DNA of 64,000 nt, taken from NCBI RefSeq assembly GCF_039543505.1, contig NZ_BAABJW010000002.1, forward strand, positions 558,001 through 622,000. Direction: 5' to 3'. The notes under the pieces are model-generated. The model saw nothing but the letters and a program-made list of their open reading frames with translations. It was not told the origin of the DNA and searched no databases. Every line of letters starts with the position of its first letter. Positions within the stretch are counted from its first letter, which is position 1. The position numbers were made by a program, and so were the translations under genes. Shown piece by piece: positions 53,681 to 62,179 of the stretch. Origin of the DNA: Litoribaculum gwangyangense (GTDB taxonomy: Bacteria; Bacteroidota; Bacteroidia; Flavobacteriales; Flavobacteriaceae).

Positions 53681-54759
53681 TATTCTGGTTTATAAATATA
53701 GGTATCTTTGTTAATGCCTTCTATTACTTCAATGTATTCCATGTTTTGCAGACCAGTAGTGATGGTTACTAAACCCGCATCAGTTTCAACTTTGGTGTCG
53801 TCAATGAGGTAATTTTTCGGAATAGTCAATACACTATCTTTTTTTGCAATAATGATGTTGGCTTCACCTGAAAGTCCAGGATATAAAACGGCTGGAGGAT
53901 TTTCAAAAACGGCTTCAATTTTAAACGTTTGATTGCGCTCATCTTTCTTGGGATATATTTTTGAAACGTTCCCCTTAAATATTTTACCGTTGTAAGCGTC
54001 CAAATGAATTAAAACATCTTGCCCTATTTTAACACGAACGATATCCACCTCATCTACCAACATGTCCATAATAAAATTGTTGATACTGCCAATACTGGCC
54101 AGTGGTTCCATGGTATTTACGATTTCACCAGGTTCCTTATAAAGGGCATACACTTTACCATTGATTTTACTTTTTACTGTAAAATCCTTGGTGCTTATGA
54201 GTGCGGTTCGATAGTTGTTTTCTGATTGTTTTACAGTGGTTAGTAATTCGTTTTTGGTTCTTTGATAATTATTTTGAAGCGTTAGCAGGTTGTTTTCAGA
54301 GAGTTCGTAATTCAATTTTTTGGTATCATAATCTATTTTAGATCCTATGTTTTGTTCCCAAAGATTTTTTTGCCTGAAATAGTTAATAGAATCATTCTTG
54401 TACTTAAGTTTTGCAGCATTAATTTGATCTAGAATACCACTTAAAACAGCTGCTTTACCGTTGTAATTTTCTTTTGCCAACTCTAAAGTAAATTTGGCAT
54501 TTTCAGCGGTTAGTTTAGGCGAGCTATTGATAATTTGAATGAGTGGTTCATTTTTTAAAACGATATCGCCTTCTTCAACCAAATTAGCATCTAAAATACC
54601 TGAAACGATAGCATAAACTTCATATAAACTATCGGGTTGCACAGTTACTGAAGAATATACAGATTCGGTTATTGGTCTTTGAATTGGAAGTGTTCTATCC
54701 TTTTTTTCCGAACAAGCACCGATGATAAGAAAAAGACCTATAAACAGAACACGTTTCAT
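53680..54759 (-). CDS. HlyD/MacA-type periplasmic adapter lipoprotein
   Basis: A 359-residue lipoprotein (FLIIGACS) with biotinyl-lipoyl-like halves (VEEGDIVLKNEPLIQI and VDIVRVKIGQDVLIHLDAYNGKIFKGNVS) flanking a coiled-coil hairpin (about 85-165). It should bridge the ABC permease to an outer-membrane channel or substrate. It is 2 bp downstream of the protease gene. Confidence 0.88.
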   Translation of the reverse strand: MKRVLFIGLFLIIGACSEKKDRTLPIQRPITESVYSSVTVQPDSLYEVYAIVSGILDANLVEEGDIVLKNEPLIQIINSSPKLTAENAKFTLELAKENYNGKAAVLSGILDQINAAKLKYKNDSINYFRQKNLWEQNIGSKIDYDTKKLNYELSENNLLTLQNNYQRTKNELLTTVKQSENNYRTALISTKDFTVKSKINGKVYALYKEPGEIVNTMEPLASIGSINNFIMDMLVDEVDIVRVKIGQDVLIHLDAYNGKIFKGNVSKIYPKKDERNQTFKIEAVFENPPAVLYPGLSGEANIIIAKKDSVLTIPKNYLIDDTKVETDAGLVTITTGLQNMEYIEVIEGINKDTYIYKPE

Positions 54760-54761
54760 TA

Positions 54762-55847
54762 TTAATAAGCTAATTTAGACTGTAATAAAATATATTCATT
54801 TAGGTTAGTGGCATCAATAACACCAACCAGTTTTTCATCTTTTAAAACCGGCACAAATGATTTCTTTTCAGAAAAAACGATGTTATAAATGTTATTTAAA
54901 TCGTCTGTATTATTAACAGTTTTAAAGTTGGTATCCATGATATCTTTGACCAAAACATTTTTATTAGAGTTTTCAATAATGGCTTTATGCTTTAAAACAC
55001 CTTTAATTTTATGGTCTTCGACTACAACAAAATTAGTTTCAGTACCTGAAATGATTTTGTTGACAACCAAATCAATAGGGTCTCCAGGATTAAAAGTGGT
55101 CATGTTAATTATCATAGCTTCTTCCACACTATGTCCTTTCAACAACGCCAAATGTTGCACTATTTGGTTTTCACCATAAGCTCCTAAAAAAATAAAAAGA
55201 GCAATAATGATTAAAAATGGGTTGTACAATAAGCCTATCAACAAAAAAATAACAGCTATAGATTGCCCAATACTTGAAGCAATTTGGGTTGCTTTAACGC
55301 GACTCATTTTTGTGGCTAATAAGGCTCTTAAAATGCGGCCTCCATCCATTGGGAAAGCTGGAATAATATTAAATATAACCAATCCCACATTCACTATAAA
55401 TAGGGAAAACAAAAAATTTTGTAATGTAAAACTCATTAATGTTTCAAATGTTTCGGTGAAATTTAGGCGCATAAACGCATCTACAGGAATAATAAAATAG
55501 AGGAATATGGCGACTATAACATTTACCAAAGGCCCTGCAAGTGTTATTAAAAGTTCTTGTTTTGGAGATTCTGGTATGCGCTCTAAACTAGCCATCCCTC
55601 CAATGGGCAACAAGGTTATTTTTTTTGTATCTATACCAAATCGTTTTGCGGTTAAAGCGTGCCCCAATTCGTGAAGTACGACACAGGTAAAAATAGCAAT
55701 TAACAAAGCAATATTGAATAAAATACTTTTAATATCGCCACTCTGATTTAACTCGCTAAATACTATCCAAGCAATTAAAAAAAAGAAAGTCCAATGGACT
55801 ACTATTTTAATACCTGAAATTTTCCCTAAATTAAGGTTCGCTTTCAT
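54762..55847 (-). CDS. M50-family site-2-type metalloprotease with CBS domains
   Basis: A 361-residue membrane protease: VLHELGHALTAKRFGI (zinc-binding HELGH), IPAFPMDGGRILRALLA (second metal motif NPxPxDGG type), and two CBS units (PVLKDEKLVGVIDATNLN). These proteases cleave substrates within membranes in stress signalling. The CBS units may report energy state. It lies 18 bp after the WG-repeat protein gene. Confidence 0.9.
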   Translation of the reverse strand: MKANLNLGKISGIKIVVHWTFFFLIAWIVFSELNQSGDIKSILFNIALLIAIFTCVVLHELGHALTAKRFGIDTKKITLLPIGGMASLERIPESPKQELLITLAGPLVNVIVAIFLYFIIPVDAFMRLNFTETFETLMSFTLQNFLFSLFIVNVGLVIFNIIPAFPMDGGRILRALLATKMSRVKATQIASSIGQSIAVIFLLIGLLYNPFLIIIALFIFLGAYGENQIVQHLALLKGHSVEEAMIINMTTFNPGDPIDLVVNKIISGTETNFVVVEDHKIKGVLKHKAIIENSNKNVLVKDIMDTNFKTVNNTDDLNNIYNIVFSEKKSFVPVLKDEKLVGVIDATNLNEYILLQSKLAY

Positions 55848-55865
55848 CTTTTAAATGCTTTCAAA

Positions 55866-56471
55866 TTAGTACTCAACTGATACTAATTTCCACTTATTAT
55901 TATTTACCTTAACAGCGTAAAGGTTATCAGAAATCTGTTTTGATGTGATTTCCGGAAGCGTTCTGATAAATTTTTTATCCAAAACAATATTAGTTCCTTT
56001 TGGATTTAAATAATTTTCTACAGTTCCATCAATATCGATGGTAACTTCATAATACCTGTAGTTAACAACATTTTTACCTAATACCTCATTATTACCTAGT
56101 TCTTCTTTTAAGAGATGCAGTGCTAGCGTTTTATTGCTATCAAAATTTTGAGCGTTTAGGAACTTAGGCTCAATGACTGTTTTACCTGTTTTATCGATAT
56201 AACCAAAGTAGATTATACCATTTTTGACCTCAGAAATCAAGCATCGATTATTTTTAAAAATGGGATATTTATAGCCGTTTATTTCAGTCGAAACTAAATC
56301 ATCCCGAAAATCTATAATAACATGACCCTTTTCATTTATAAAACCCCAAAAGTTTCCTTTTTTAACAGCAGCAACGCCATCATGAAAAGGGGTAATAAAA
56401 TCGAGTTCCTCTGTTGTTTGTCCTAGCAAGAGAACAGGCAATAGTAAAAATATAATCAGTAGTTTTTTCAT
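55866..56471 (-). CDS. WG-repeat-like secreted protein
   Basis: A 201-residue protein with signal (MKKLLIIFLLLPVLLLGQ). Two to three WG-type repeats: FHDGVAAVKKGNFWGFINEKGHVIID and YFGYIDKTGKTVIEPKFLNAQ. WG repeats occur in extracellular or periplasmic proteins of uncertain function. It heads the protease/ABC operon and is preceded by an operator-promoter. Confidence 0.75.
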   Translation of the reverse strand: MKKLLIIFLLLPVLLLGQTTEELDFITPFHDGVAAVKKGNFWGFINEKGHVIIDFRDDLVSTEINGYKYPIFKNNRCLISEVKNGIIYFGYIDKTGKTVIEPKFLNAQNFDSNKTLALHLLKEELGNNEVLGKNVVNYRYYEVTIDIDGTVENYLNPKGTNIVLDKKFIRTLPEITSKQISDNLYAVKVNNNKWKLVSVEY

Positions 56472-56496
56472 GATCTATCATTTTAAAATTGTTCTT

Positions 56497-56539
56497 TAAA
56501 AATAGCGTGGTTCACTATTTTATAAAATGATATCCATCA
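56497..56539 (-). promoter_or_regulatory. TGAT-N4-ATCA operator and promoter of the WG-repeat/protease operon
   Basis: TGATATCCATCA spans 56528-56539 and TATTTTTA starts at 56504 on the minus strand, 29.5 bp from the centre. Confidence 0.65.
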
Positions 56540-56551
56540 TGATAGATATAT

Positions 56552-56848
56552 TTAAGAATATTGTTGGATAATGTTTATAATATCGCTTTTTTGAAGAACA
56601 CCAGATTGTCTCCAAAGCGGTTTTCCATTTTTAAAAAGTATCATGGTAGGCACACCCCTAACTTGATATTTGGCTGCTAATGGTTGATTTTTATCAACAT
56701 CAATTTTTATGATTTTAATTTGGTCTGCAAGTTCGTGTTTTACATCTTTTAAAATGGGTGCCAAAACTTTACATGGGCCACACCATTGGGCATGAAAATC
56801 AATCAGCACGAGCTCCCCCGAATTTATAATACTGCTAAAACTGCTCAT
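56552..56848 (-). CDS. trxA: Thioredoxin
   Basis: A 98-residue thioredoxin with active site FHAQWCGPCKVLAPIL and cis-Pro in VRGVPTMILFKNGK. It is cytosolic, without signal. Its start overlaps the upstream gene by 14 bp. It probably supplies electrons to the peroxiredoxin or other stress enzymes. Confidence 0.94.
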   Translation of the reverse strand: MSSFSSIINSGELVLIDFHAQWCGPCKVLAPILKDVKHELADQIKIIKIDVDKNQPLAAKYQVRGVPTMILFKNGKPLWRQSGVLQKSDIINIIQQYS

Positions 56849-57260
56849 GAATTTTTTTTTTTAATTCTAAATCTAATTTAGCCAACATAATTAACTCCGA
56901 CTTATTGATACCTGAAAAAGAATTCGCAATGGCATTTGCTGTTCTTATAATCAGTTTTTTAATATCTGTAGAAAACAGATGCTTTTGTTCGTTCTTATAA
57001 TTTACAAAATCATTGTAACACGATCTTACATCAAGGTTATTTTGATTATTCAACCAATCAAACACAATTTCTATTTGGTAGGCAGCATCTTCGTCATATT
57101 CATCTGTAATGGCATCTATGTTTAACCATTGTGTTTTAACTACTTCTTTTAATTTATTAAATTCTATTTTTCGCACAACATTATCAGACCCTGCAATGGC
57201 ATAAAAAAGCTTACCTAGATTTTGATAAAACTTGAGTGTTAACTTGTTTTTGGTTTTCAT
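56835..57260 (-). CDS. Hypothetical protein, TerB-like fold suspected
   Basis: A 141-residue all-alpha protein (LGKLFYAIAGSDNVVRKIEFNKLKEVV... DAAYQIEIVFDWLNNQ) whose pattern of acidic helices and Asp-rich turns recalls TerB-like domains, with low certainty. It precedes thioredoxin in a two-gene unit under the operator at 57313. Confidence 0.6.
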   Translation of the reverse strand: MKTKNKLTLKFYQNLGKLFYAIAGSDNVVRKIEFNKLKEVVKTQWLNIDAITDEYDEDAAYQIEIVFDWLNNQNNLDVRSCYNDFVNYKNEQKHLFSTDIKKLIIRTANAIANSFSGINKSELIMLAKLDLELKKKIHEQF

Positions 57261-57281
57261 TTTAATCGAATTTTTGCTTGA

Positions 57282-57324
57282 TAAAGATAAATAGATGTAG
57301 CCTTTTTAATAATGATATTAATCA
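57282..57324 (-). promoter_or_regulatory. TGAT-N4-ATCA operator between the TerB-like unit and the histidine kinase gene
   Basis: TGATATTAATCA spans 57313-57324. On the minus strand TATCTTTA starts at 57289, 29.5 bp from the centre. On the plus strand the only good box, TACTTTTA, starts at 57357, 38.5 bp away, so the kinase promoter may be differently regulated. Confidence 0.62.
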
Positions 57325-57390
57325 GTCTTAGTCACATAAAAATGAGGATTTTTTCGTACTTTTAAGGTACTGACTAAACCCACCATTTTC

Positions 57391-59271
57391 ATGTTTCAAC
57401 AAGACCAAGAAATATTCAATATTCTTTTAGAAACAGTTTCTGAAGGGGTTATTATTGTTGATAACCACCAACATATTATGGAAGTCAACAACTCTGCTGA
57501 AACTATTTTTGGTTATAGCAAAAAGGAACTTATGGGTAAGGAACTTAACCTGTTAATTCCATCGAACTATCATGATAGCCATTCTAACTATTTTGAGAAA
57601 TTTATTCAAAGTGGTAAACGGAGAAAAATGGGTCAATCATCTGATATTTTTGCCTTAAAAAAAGATGGAACCATTATCTCTGTTGAAGTTGAATTAAACC
57701 CTTTTACCATCTACAATAAAACCTACGTAATGGCTTTGGTTAAGGACGTTTCTGAAAAAAAAGAAATTGAGAAAAACTTGATGCTACGCAGCAAGGCGTT
57801 GCAGTCAGCTTATAATGGAATCGTTATTACGGATGCCTTAAAACATGACAACCCTATTATTTATTTTAATTCGGCTTTTCAAAAGCTCACTGGTTATTCT
57901 GATAAAGAAATACTAAATCATAATTGCAGATTTTTACAAGGTAAAGACAGAGACCAAGCCCCATTAAAAAAACTTAGAGAATGCATTGAAAAAGGTGAAA
58001 GTTGCCAGGCAACGTTACGCAATTACAAAAAAGATGGTAGCATGTTTTGGAATGATTTGTATGTTTTTCCTATAACAAATAATAAAGGTGTTGTTACTAA
58101 CTTTATAGGTATTCAGAATGACGTAACATTGAGAATAAAAGCTGAAGAAGAACGTCATCATTTGGCATCTATTTTTGATGAGTCTTTGAACGAAATATAT
58201 GTTTTTGATACCAAAACACTAAAATTTATCAACGTTAATTTTGGGGCTCAAAAAAATATAGGATACTCCTTAAAGGAACTTAAAAACATGACTCCATTAG
58301 ATATTAAACCTGATGAAAACAAAAGTGAATTTAAAAAAACCATTGATGTTTTATTAAAAAAAAATGTAGAAAAATTAGAGTTCGAAAGTATACACAAACG
58401 TAAAAATGGAACCACCTACCCAGTAGAAGTGCATTTACAACTATCAAATTTAGGAGGCAATGAAGTTTTTGTTGCCATTATTTTAGATATCACAGAAAGA
58501 AAAAATTACACGAAAAAACTCGAAAATACGGTAGAAGAACGAACTTATCAACTTAAAGAGGCACTCAACAAAGAAAAGGAACTAAATGAGTTAAAAACCA
58601 ATTTTTTATCATTGGTATCTCATGAATTTAAAACACCCCTTAGTGCTATTTTAACATCCAGTGAATTACTCACTAAATATCAACTAGAAGCACACCAAGA
58701 AAAGCGCGATAAACACATAAAAACCATTATAGATAAAGTTAATTTTTTAAATAATATAATAAACGACTTCTTATCCGTTGAAAAACTGGAAACCGGTAAA
58801 ATCAATTATAGGTTTAACAACTTTAAATTAAGTAAAGTAGTTAATGAAGCGGTCTATGATGCCAACATGCTTTTGAAAGAAGGCCAACAAATAAAATACC
58901 CAGAAAACATTGATGATCTATCAGTCTGTCAAGATGAAAAAATAATTCAATTAATTCTATCCAACCTATTGTATAATGCCATAAAATATTCTCCAGAAGG
59001 CTCTATTATAGATTTGCAGATTAAACAGGATGATTCAAACACAACTGTAACAATAAAAGACCAAGGTATAGGCATACCCGAAAAAGATCAAAAACATATT
59101 TTCGAACGTTATTTTAGAGCCGAAAACGTAATTAATACACAAGGCACAGGTATTGGATTAAATATTGTAAAAAGCCATCTGGAAAACTTGAGTGGTTCTA
59201 TTTATTTTGAAAGTAAAGAACATAAAGGAACCTCATTTGTAATAAAATTTCCTAATAACGCAAAAACATGA
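57391..59271 (+). CDS. Hybrid-sensing histidine kinase: FixL-like PAS, LOV domain, third PAS
   Basis: A 626-residue soluble kinase. PAS1 (8-125) contains HSNYFEKFIQSG with His64 in the place of the FixL haem-ligand His (HDSYISRYLATG); the FixL gating Arg is replaced by Ser. PAS2 (135-248) is a LOV domain: NCRFLQG with the photoactive Cys179, then Asn211, Asn221 and Gln242 as flavin contacts. A third PAS (258-372) and a coiled coil precede HisKA (His411 in SHEFKTPLSAI) and HATPase (GTGIGL). It could integrate oxygen and blue light. The stop overlaps the response regulator start by 4 bp. Confidence 0.92.
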   Translation: MFQQDQEIFNILLETVSEGVIIVDNHQHIMEVNNSAETIFGYSKKELMGKELNLLIPSNYHDSHSNYFEKFIQSGKRRKMGQSSDIFALKKDGTIISVEVELNPFTIYNKTYVMALVKDVSEKKEIEKNLMLRSKALQSAYNGIVITDALKHDNPIIYFNSAFQKLTGYSDKEILNHNCRFLQGKDRDQAPLKKLRECIEKGESCQATLRNYKKDGSMFWNDLYVFPITNNKGVVTNFIGIQNDVTLRIKAEEERHHLASIFDESLNEIYVFDTKTLKFINVNFGAQKNIGYSLKELKNMTPLDIKPDENKSEFKKTIDVLLKKNVEKLEFESIHKRKNGTTYPVEVHLQLSNLGGNEVFVAIILDITERKNYTKKLENTVEERTYQLKEALNKEKELNELKTNFLSLVSHEFKTPLSAILTSSELLTKYQLEAHQEKRDKHIKTIIDKVNFLNNIINDFLSVEKLETGKINYRFNNFKLSKVVNEAVYDANMLLKEGQQIKYPENIDDLSVCQDEKIIQLILSNLLYNAIKYSPEGSIIDLQIKQDDSNTTVTIKDQGIGIPEKDQKHIFERYFRAENVINTQGTGIGLNIVKSHLENLSGSIYFESKEHKGTSFVIKFPNNAKT

Positions 59272-60329
59272 AAACCGTTTTACTTATAGAAGATGATGTC
59301 GTATTAAGAGAAAATACAGCAGAGCTCTTAGAATTGTCCAATTATAAAGTTATATCAGCATCTAACGGGAAAATTGGGGTAGAGTTGGCTAAAAAGCACT
59401 TGCCCAATATTATTGTTTGTGATATTATGATGCCAGAACTAGATGGTTATGGTGCTTTAGAAGTCCTTTCAAAAGACAAGACTACTAAACATATACCGTT
59501 CATATTTCTTTCGGCCAAAACAGAGCGAAGCGATGTTAGGAAAGGCATGAATTTAGGAGCAGATGACTATATCACTAAACCATTTACGGAAGATGATATT
59601 ATTAGCGCCATTGAAAGTCGTATGGCGAAGGTTTCCATTTTAAAAGAATTAAACCAAAATAATTATTTAAAAAGCAATATTGTTCAGCCACAACCAAATG
59701 AAATAAAAACATTAAACGATTTAAAAAACTTTTTTGATGATTATGGGGTTGAATTCATTTTTAAAAAAGAAGATATTATTTATCATGAAGGAGATCATTC
59801 TAACTATATCTATTTAATCCATAAAGGCGCGGTTAAATGTTTTCGAATGGATGAACAGGGGAAAGAATTAGTAACCGCTTTGTACAAAGAAGATGATTTA
59901 TTTGGTTACACTTCGTTTACCACCAATACACCACATCAAGAAACAGCCACTGCAATGGAAGACACAAAACTTTTAGGGGTTTCTATTTTAGATTTTAATG
60001 AATTACTTGAGAAAAACCATAAAGTTTTGTTTGAGCTTGTTGAGCTTTTAACAGATGATTTATCTGCCGTTAAAGAACAACTTTTACAAATGGCTTATGG
60101 AACAGTTAATAAAAAAACAGCCACAACCATTTTAAAATTTGCAGAAAAAATAAATCGCAAACCTGAAGACCCTATAAAAATATCAAGGAACGATTTGGCT
60201 AGTGTAGCAGGAATAGCTACCGAAACTCTTATTAGGGCGTTAACAGAATTTAAAAAGTTAGGCATTATAAAAGCCGAGGGTAGGAATATTAGAGTAGTAG
60301 ATATTCAAAAACTTAAAAGCATCACCTAG
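59268..60329 (+). CDS. Response regulator with Crp/Fnr-type output domain
   Basis: A 353-residue fusion: receiver domain with phospho-acceptor Asp52 (IIVCDIMMPE), Ser82 and Lys104 (DDYITKPF); a cNMP-type jelly roll (about 155-265; KEDIIYHEGDHSNYIYLIHKG); and a Crp-type winged helix (about 285-350). The recognition helix GIATETLIRAL keeps Glu319 and Arg323, matching FNR Glu209 and Arg213, which contact the TGA of the FNR half-site. That fits the TGAT-N4-ATCA boxes around it. It forms an operon with the LOV kinase. A phosphorylation-controlled Crp protein is unusual. Confidence 0.92.
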   Translation: MKTVLLIEDDVVLRENTAELLELSNYKVISASNGKIGVELAKKHLPNIIVCDIMMPELDGYGALEVLSKDKTTKHIPFIFLSAKTERSDVRKGMNLGADDYITKPFTEDDIISAIESRMAKVSILKELNQNNYLKSNIVQPQPNEIKTLNDLKNFFDDYGVEFIFKKEDIIYHEGDHSNYIYLIHKGAVKCFRMDEQGKELVTALYKEDDLFGYTSFTTNTPHQETATAMEDTKLLGVSILDFNELLEKNHKVLFELVELLTDDLSAVKEQLLQMAYGTVNKKTATTILKFAEKINRKPEDPIKISRNDLASVAGIATETLIRALTEFKKLGIIKAEGRNIRVVDIQKLKSIT

Positions 60330-60349
60330 TTAAGGTTCGTTTTTCAAAA

Positions 60350-60392
60350 TGATTAATATCATTTTATCTAAGGTTAGTACACACTAATTTAG
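60350..60392 (+). promoter_or_regulatory. TGAT-N4-ATCA operator and promoter of the first universal stress protein gene
   Basis: TGATTAATATCA spans 60350-60361 and TAATTTAG starts at 60385, 29.5 bp from the centre. The start codon is at 60414. Confidence 0.68.
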
Positions 60393-60413
60393 TGGAAGTA
60401 AAGATGCCTTTAG

Positions 60414-61262
60414 ATGAAAAATATACTTTTACCCACCGATTTTTCAGAAAATTCTTGGAATGCCATTAAATATGCCATTCAATTTTTTGAAAAAGAAGCT
60501 TGTAATTTTTACCTATTACACGTAAACAGATTAAGCAATAATATCATGGATGGCTCTCCGTATGTGGCATCGGAAGAGGTATTAGAAGCGGTTTATACAA
60601 AGCCCTCAAAGCAAAAGTTGCGTAAGGTTTTAAAGCGTATAGCTAACAACTTTTTACCCAATAAAAATCATAGATTTTATTCGCTCACAGATTATGATTT
60701 CTTTATTGAATCTGTTAGAAAGCACGTTTTGGAAAAAAACATAGATATCATTGTTATGGGTACCAAAGGTGCTTCTGGTCTAAAAAAAATTATAGTAGGA
60801 AGTAATACTGGCGACGTTATCACCAAAGTTAAGTGTACTACTTTGGCTGTACCAGAAAAAGCAGAATTTACCAAATTAAAAGAAATAGCATTTCCCACAG
60901 ATTTCTCATTAAGCTATGATATACAAATATTGCAACCTCTTTCTGATATGTTGGAAAAACATGAAGCTGCTTTAAGGATTCTTCATGTAAGTAAAAAGAA
61001 AGCCAATTTAAATATAGAGCAAAAACGAAACAGTGAACTTTTGGATGATTATTTTAATAATGTTATCCATAGTTTTCATTATTTAACGAATGCGAAAATA
61101 GAAGATGCCATTCAGTGTTTCGCAGAAATTAGAAATACGGATATGATGTGTATGGTGGCAAAAAACCTTAATTACTTTCAGCAAATATTGTTTCATTCAA
61201 AAGTTGAAGAAATAAGTTATCATACAGAAACACCATTTTTGGTACTACATGAAAAAAATTAA
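60414..61262 (+). CDS. Tandem-domain universal stress protein (UspA), copy 1
   Basis: A 282-residue protein with two Usp domains. The first starts MKNILLPTDFSENSWNAIKYA and has the ATP-binding segment VMGTKGASGLKKIIVGSNTGDVI (G-2x-G-9x-G-S/T-like). The second domain (KEIAFPTDFSLSYD) lacks that motif. It is cytosolic and stress- or energy-related. Two paralogues follow in the same island, separated by a small membrane protein gene and the candidate RNA. Confidence 0.9.
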   Translation: MKNILLPTDFSENSWNAIKYAIQFFEKEACNFYLLHVNRLSNNIMDGSPYVASEEVLEAVYTKPSKQKLRKVLKRIANNFLPNKNHRFYSLTDYDFFIESVRKHVLEKNIDIIVMGTKGASGLKKIIVGSNTGDVITKVKCTTLAVPEKAEFTKLKEIAFPTDFSLSYDIQILQPLSDMLEKHEAALRILHVSKKKANLNIEQKRNSELLDDYFNNVIHSFHYLTNAKIEDAIQCFAEIRNTDMMCMVAKNLNYFQQILFHSKVEEISYHTETPFLVLHEKN

Positions 61263-61268
61263 AATATT

Positions 61269-61655
61269 ATGGATAATTCAATTTTTCTTGCAAAATTTTG
61301 GGGTTGGTATCTTATTATTTTCTTTTTGATTTTAAGTTTCAACCCAAAAAGAATCAAACAAATTTTTTCAGATTTAAATGATGAAAAGTTTTTAATCATT
61401 GCATCGCTTATAGCCATTATTGTGGGTTTACTGAATATTCTGTTTCATAATATGTGGGAACCTAACTGGAAGCTCATTATCACGCTTATTGGTTGGCTAT
61501 CACTCTACATAGGATTATCTCTTTTCATCTTTCCAAAGCCAACGGTTTCTCTTTTGGAATATATCAATATAAAACTAGTGCAGGTAATTTATACGTTATT
61601 GTTTTTTACCGGTTTGTTTTTACTAAATATGGCATATGGCATCGTACCAATATAA
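61269..61655 (+). CDS. Hypothetical four-helix membrane protein
   Basis: A 128-residue protein with four hydrophobic helices (FWGWYLIIFFLILSF, FLIIASLIAIIVGLLNILFH, KLIITLIGWLSLYIGLSLFIF, IYTLLFFTGLFLLNMAYG). It starts 6 bp after the first UspA gene and is co-transcribed. No family is confirmed. The pattern of short loops resembles small membrane sensors or energy proteins, but this is not evidence of function. Confidence 0.65.
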   Translation: MDNSIFLAKFWGWYLIIFFLILSFNPKRIKQIFSDLNDEKFLIIASLIAIIVGLLNILFHNMWEPNWKLIITLIGWLSLYIGLSLFIFPKPTVSLLEYINIKLVQVIYTLLFFTGLFLLNMAYGIVPI

Positions 61656-61666
61656 TTTTTCAAAAC

Positions 61667-61709
61667 TGATAAATATCATTTCCTATTAAGAAATGTAGAT
61701 GTACATTAG
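61667..61709 (+). promoter_or_regulatory. TGAT-N4-ATCA operator and promoter without a downstream protein gene
   Basis: TGATAAATATCA spans 61667-61678, identical to the box of the next UspA gene. TACATTAG starts at 61702, 29.5 bp from the centre, giving an inferred transcript start near 61714. Confidence 0.65.
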
Positions 61710-61765
61710 CATCATGATTAAAAAGTTCTTTTACATAATAGAAAAATAGGTATTGTTGTTGAAAA

Positions 61766-61870
61766 ATGATAATGCCAAAAAATAGAGTATTTGAAGCTAT
61801 TGTTTTGCAGGAAAACCCACGAATGATACTTTTAGAAATAAAGGTGGCGTTGAAGAAAACCGAACGTTGA
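61766..61870 (+). CDS. Possible 34-residue peptide within the candidate RNA
   Basis: An ATG ORF of 34 codons (MIMPKNRVFEAIVL...KKTER) lies just before the first hairpin. It has mixed charged and aliphatic residues and no signal. There is no further support for translation. Confidence 0.25.
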   Translation: MIMPKNRVFEAIVLQENPRMILLEIKVALKKTER

Positions 61871-61892
61871 ACGATAACATTAAATACTCAAG

Positions 61893-61922
61893 AGAAACAG
61901 GAGGTTTCGATCTCCTGTTTCT
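61893..61922 (+). terminator. Hairpin 1 of the candidate RNA locus
   Basis: An 11-bp perfect stem (61893-61903 with 61912-61922) has an 8-nt loop. The T run after it is short, so it may be a structural element rather than a full terminator. Confidence 0.55.
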
Positions 61923-62068
61923 TATAAAAAACAGGGTTGAACGTTAAATAATGTTTACCACTGTATCAGGAATGTTTGAAGGTACTGGTTATCTGAAGAT
62001 TTAATATTACTCTTTAGAGATGTTAATGATTAGAAAAGGTTAGTAAGTAAAATCAAACATTTCAAAAA

Positions 62069-62100
62069 AGGAAACAGGAAGTTTAGACTTCCTGTTTCTT
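62069..62100 (+). terminator. Hairpin 2 of the candidate RNA locus
   Basis: GAAACAGGAAG (62071-62081) and CTTCCTGTTTC (62088-62098) form a perfect stem with a 6-nt loop, extended by one wobble and one A-T pair. The stem shares most of its bases with hairpin 1. Confidence 0.55.
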
Positions 62101-62145
62101 ATTTAGAGTGGCTATTAATCAATTCACATAATTATTTTGTGATTA

Positions 62146-62179
62146 AAAAAAGGGGATGTTTTAAAACATCCCCTTTTTT
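62146..62179. terminator. Palindromic terminator before the second UspA gene
   Basis: A perfect 34-bp inverted repeat with a GGGGATG core and A/T runs at both ends. It can terminate in both directions. Confidence 0.88.

Noticed and set aside
61951..62004. 17-codon ORF between the two hairpins, and an 11-codon ORF at 61714
   Set aside because: Too short and without supporting features to be called genes; mentioned only as alternatives within the candidate RNA.
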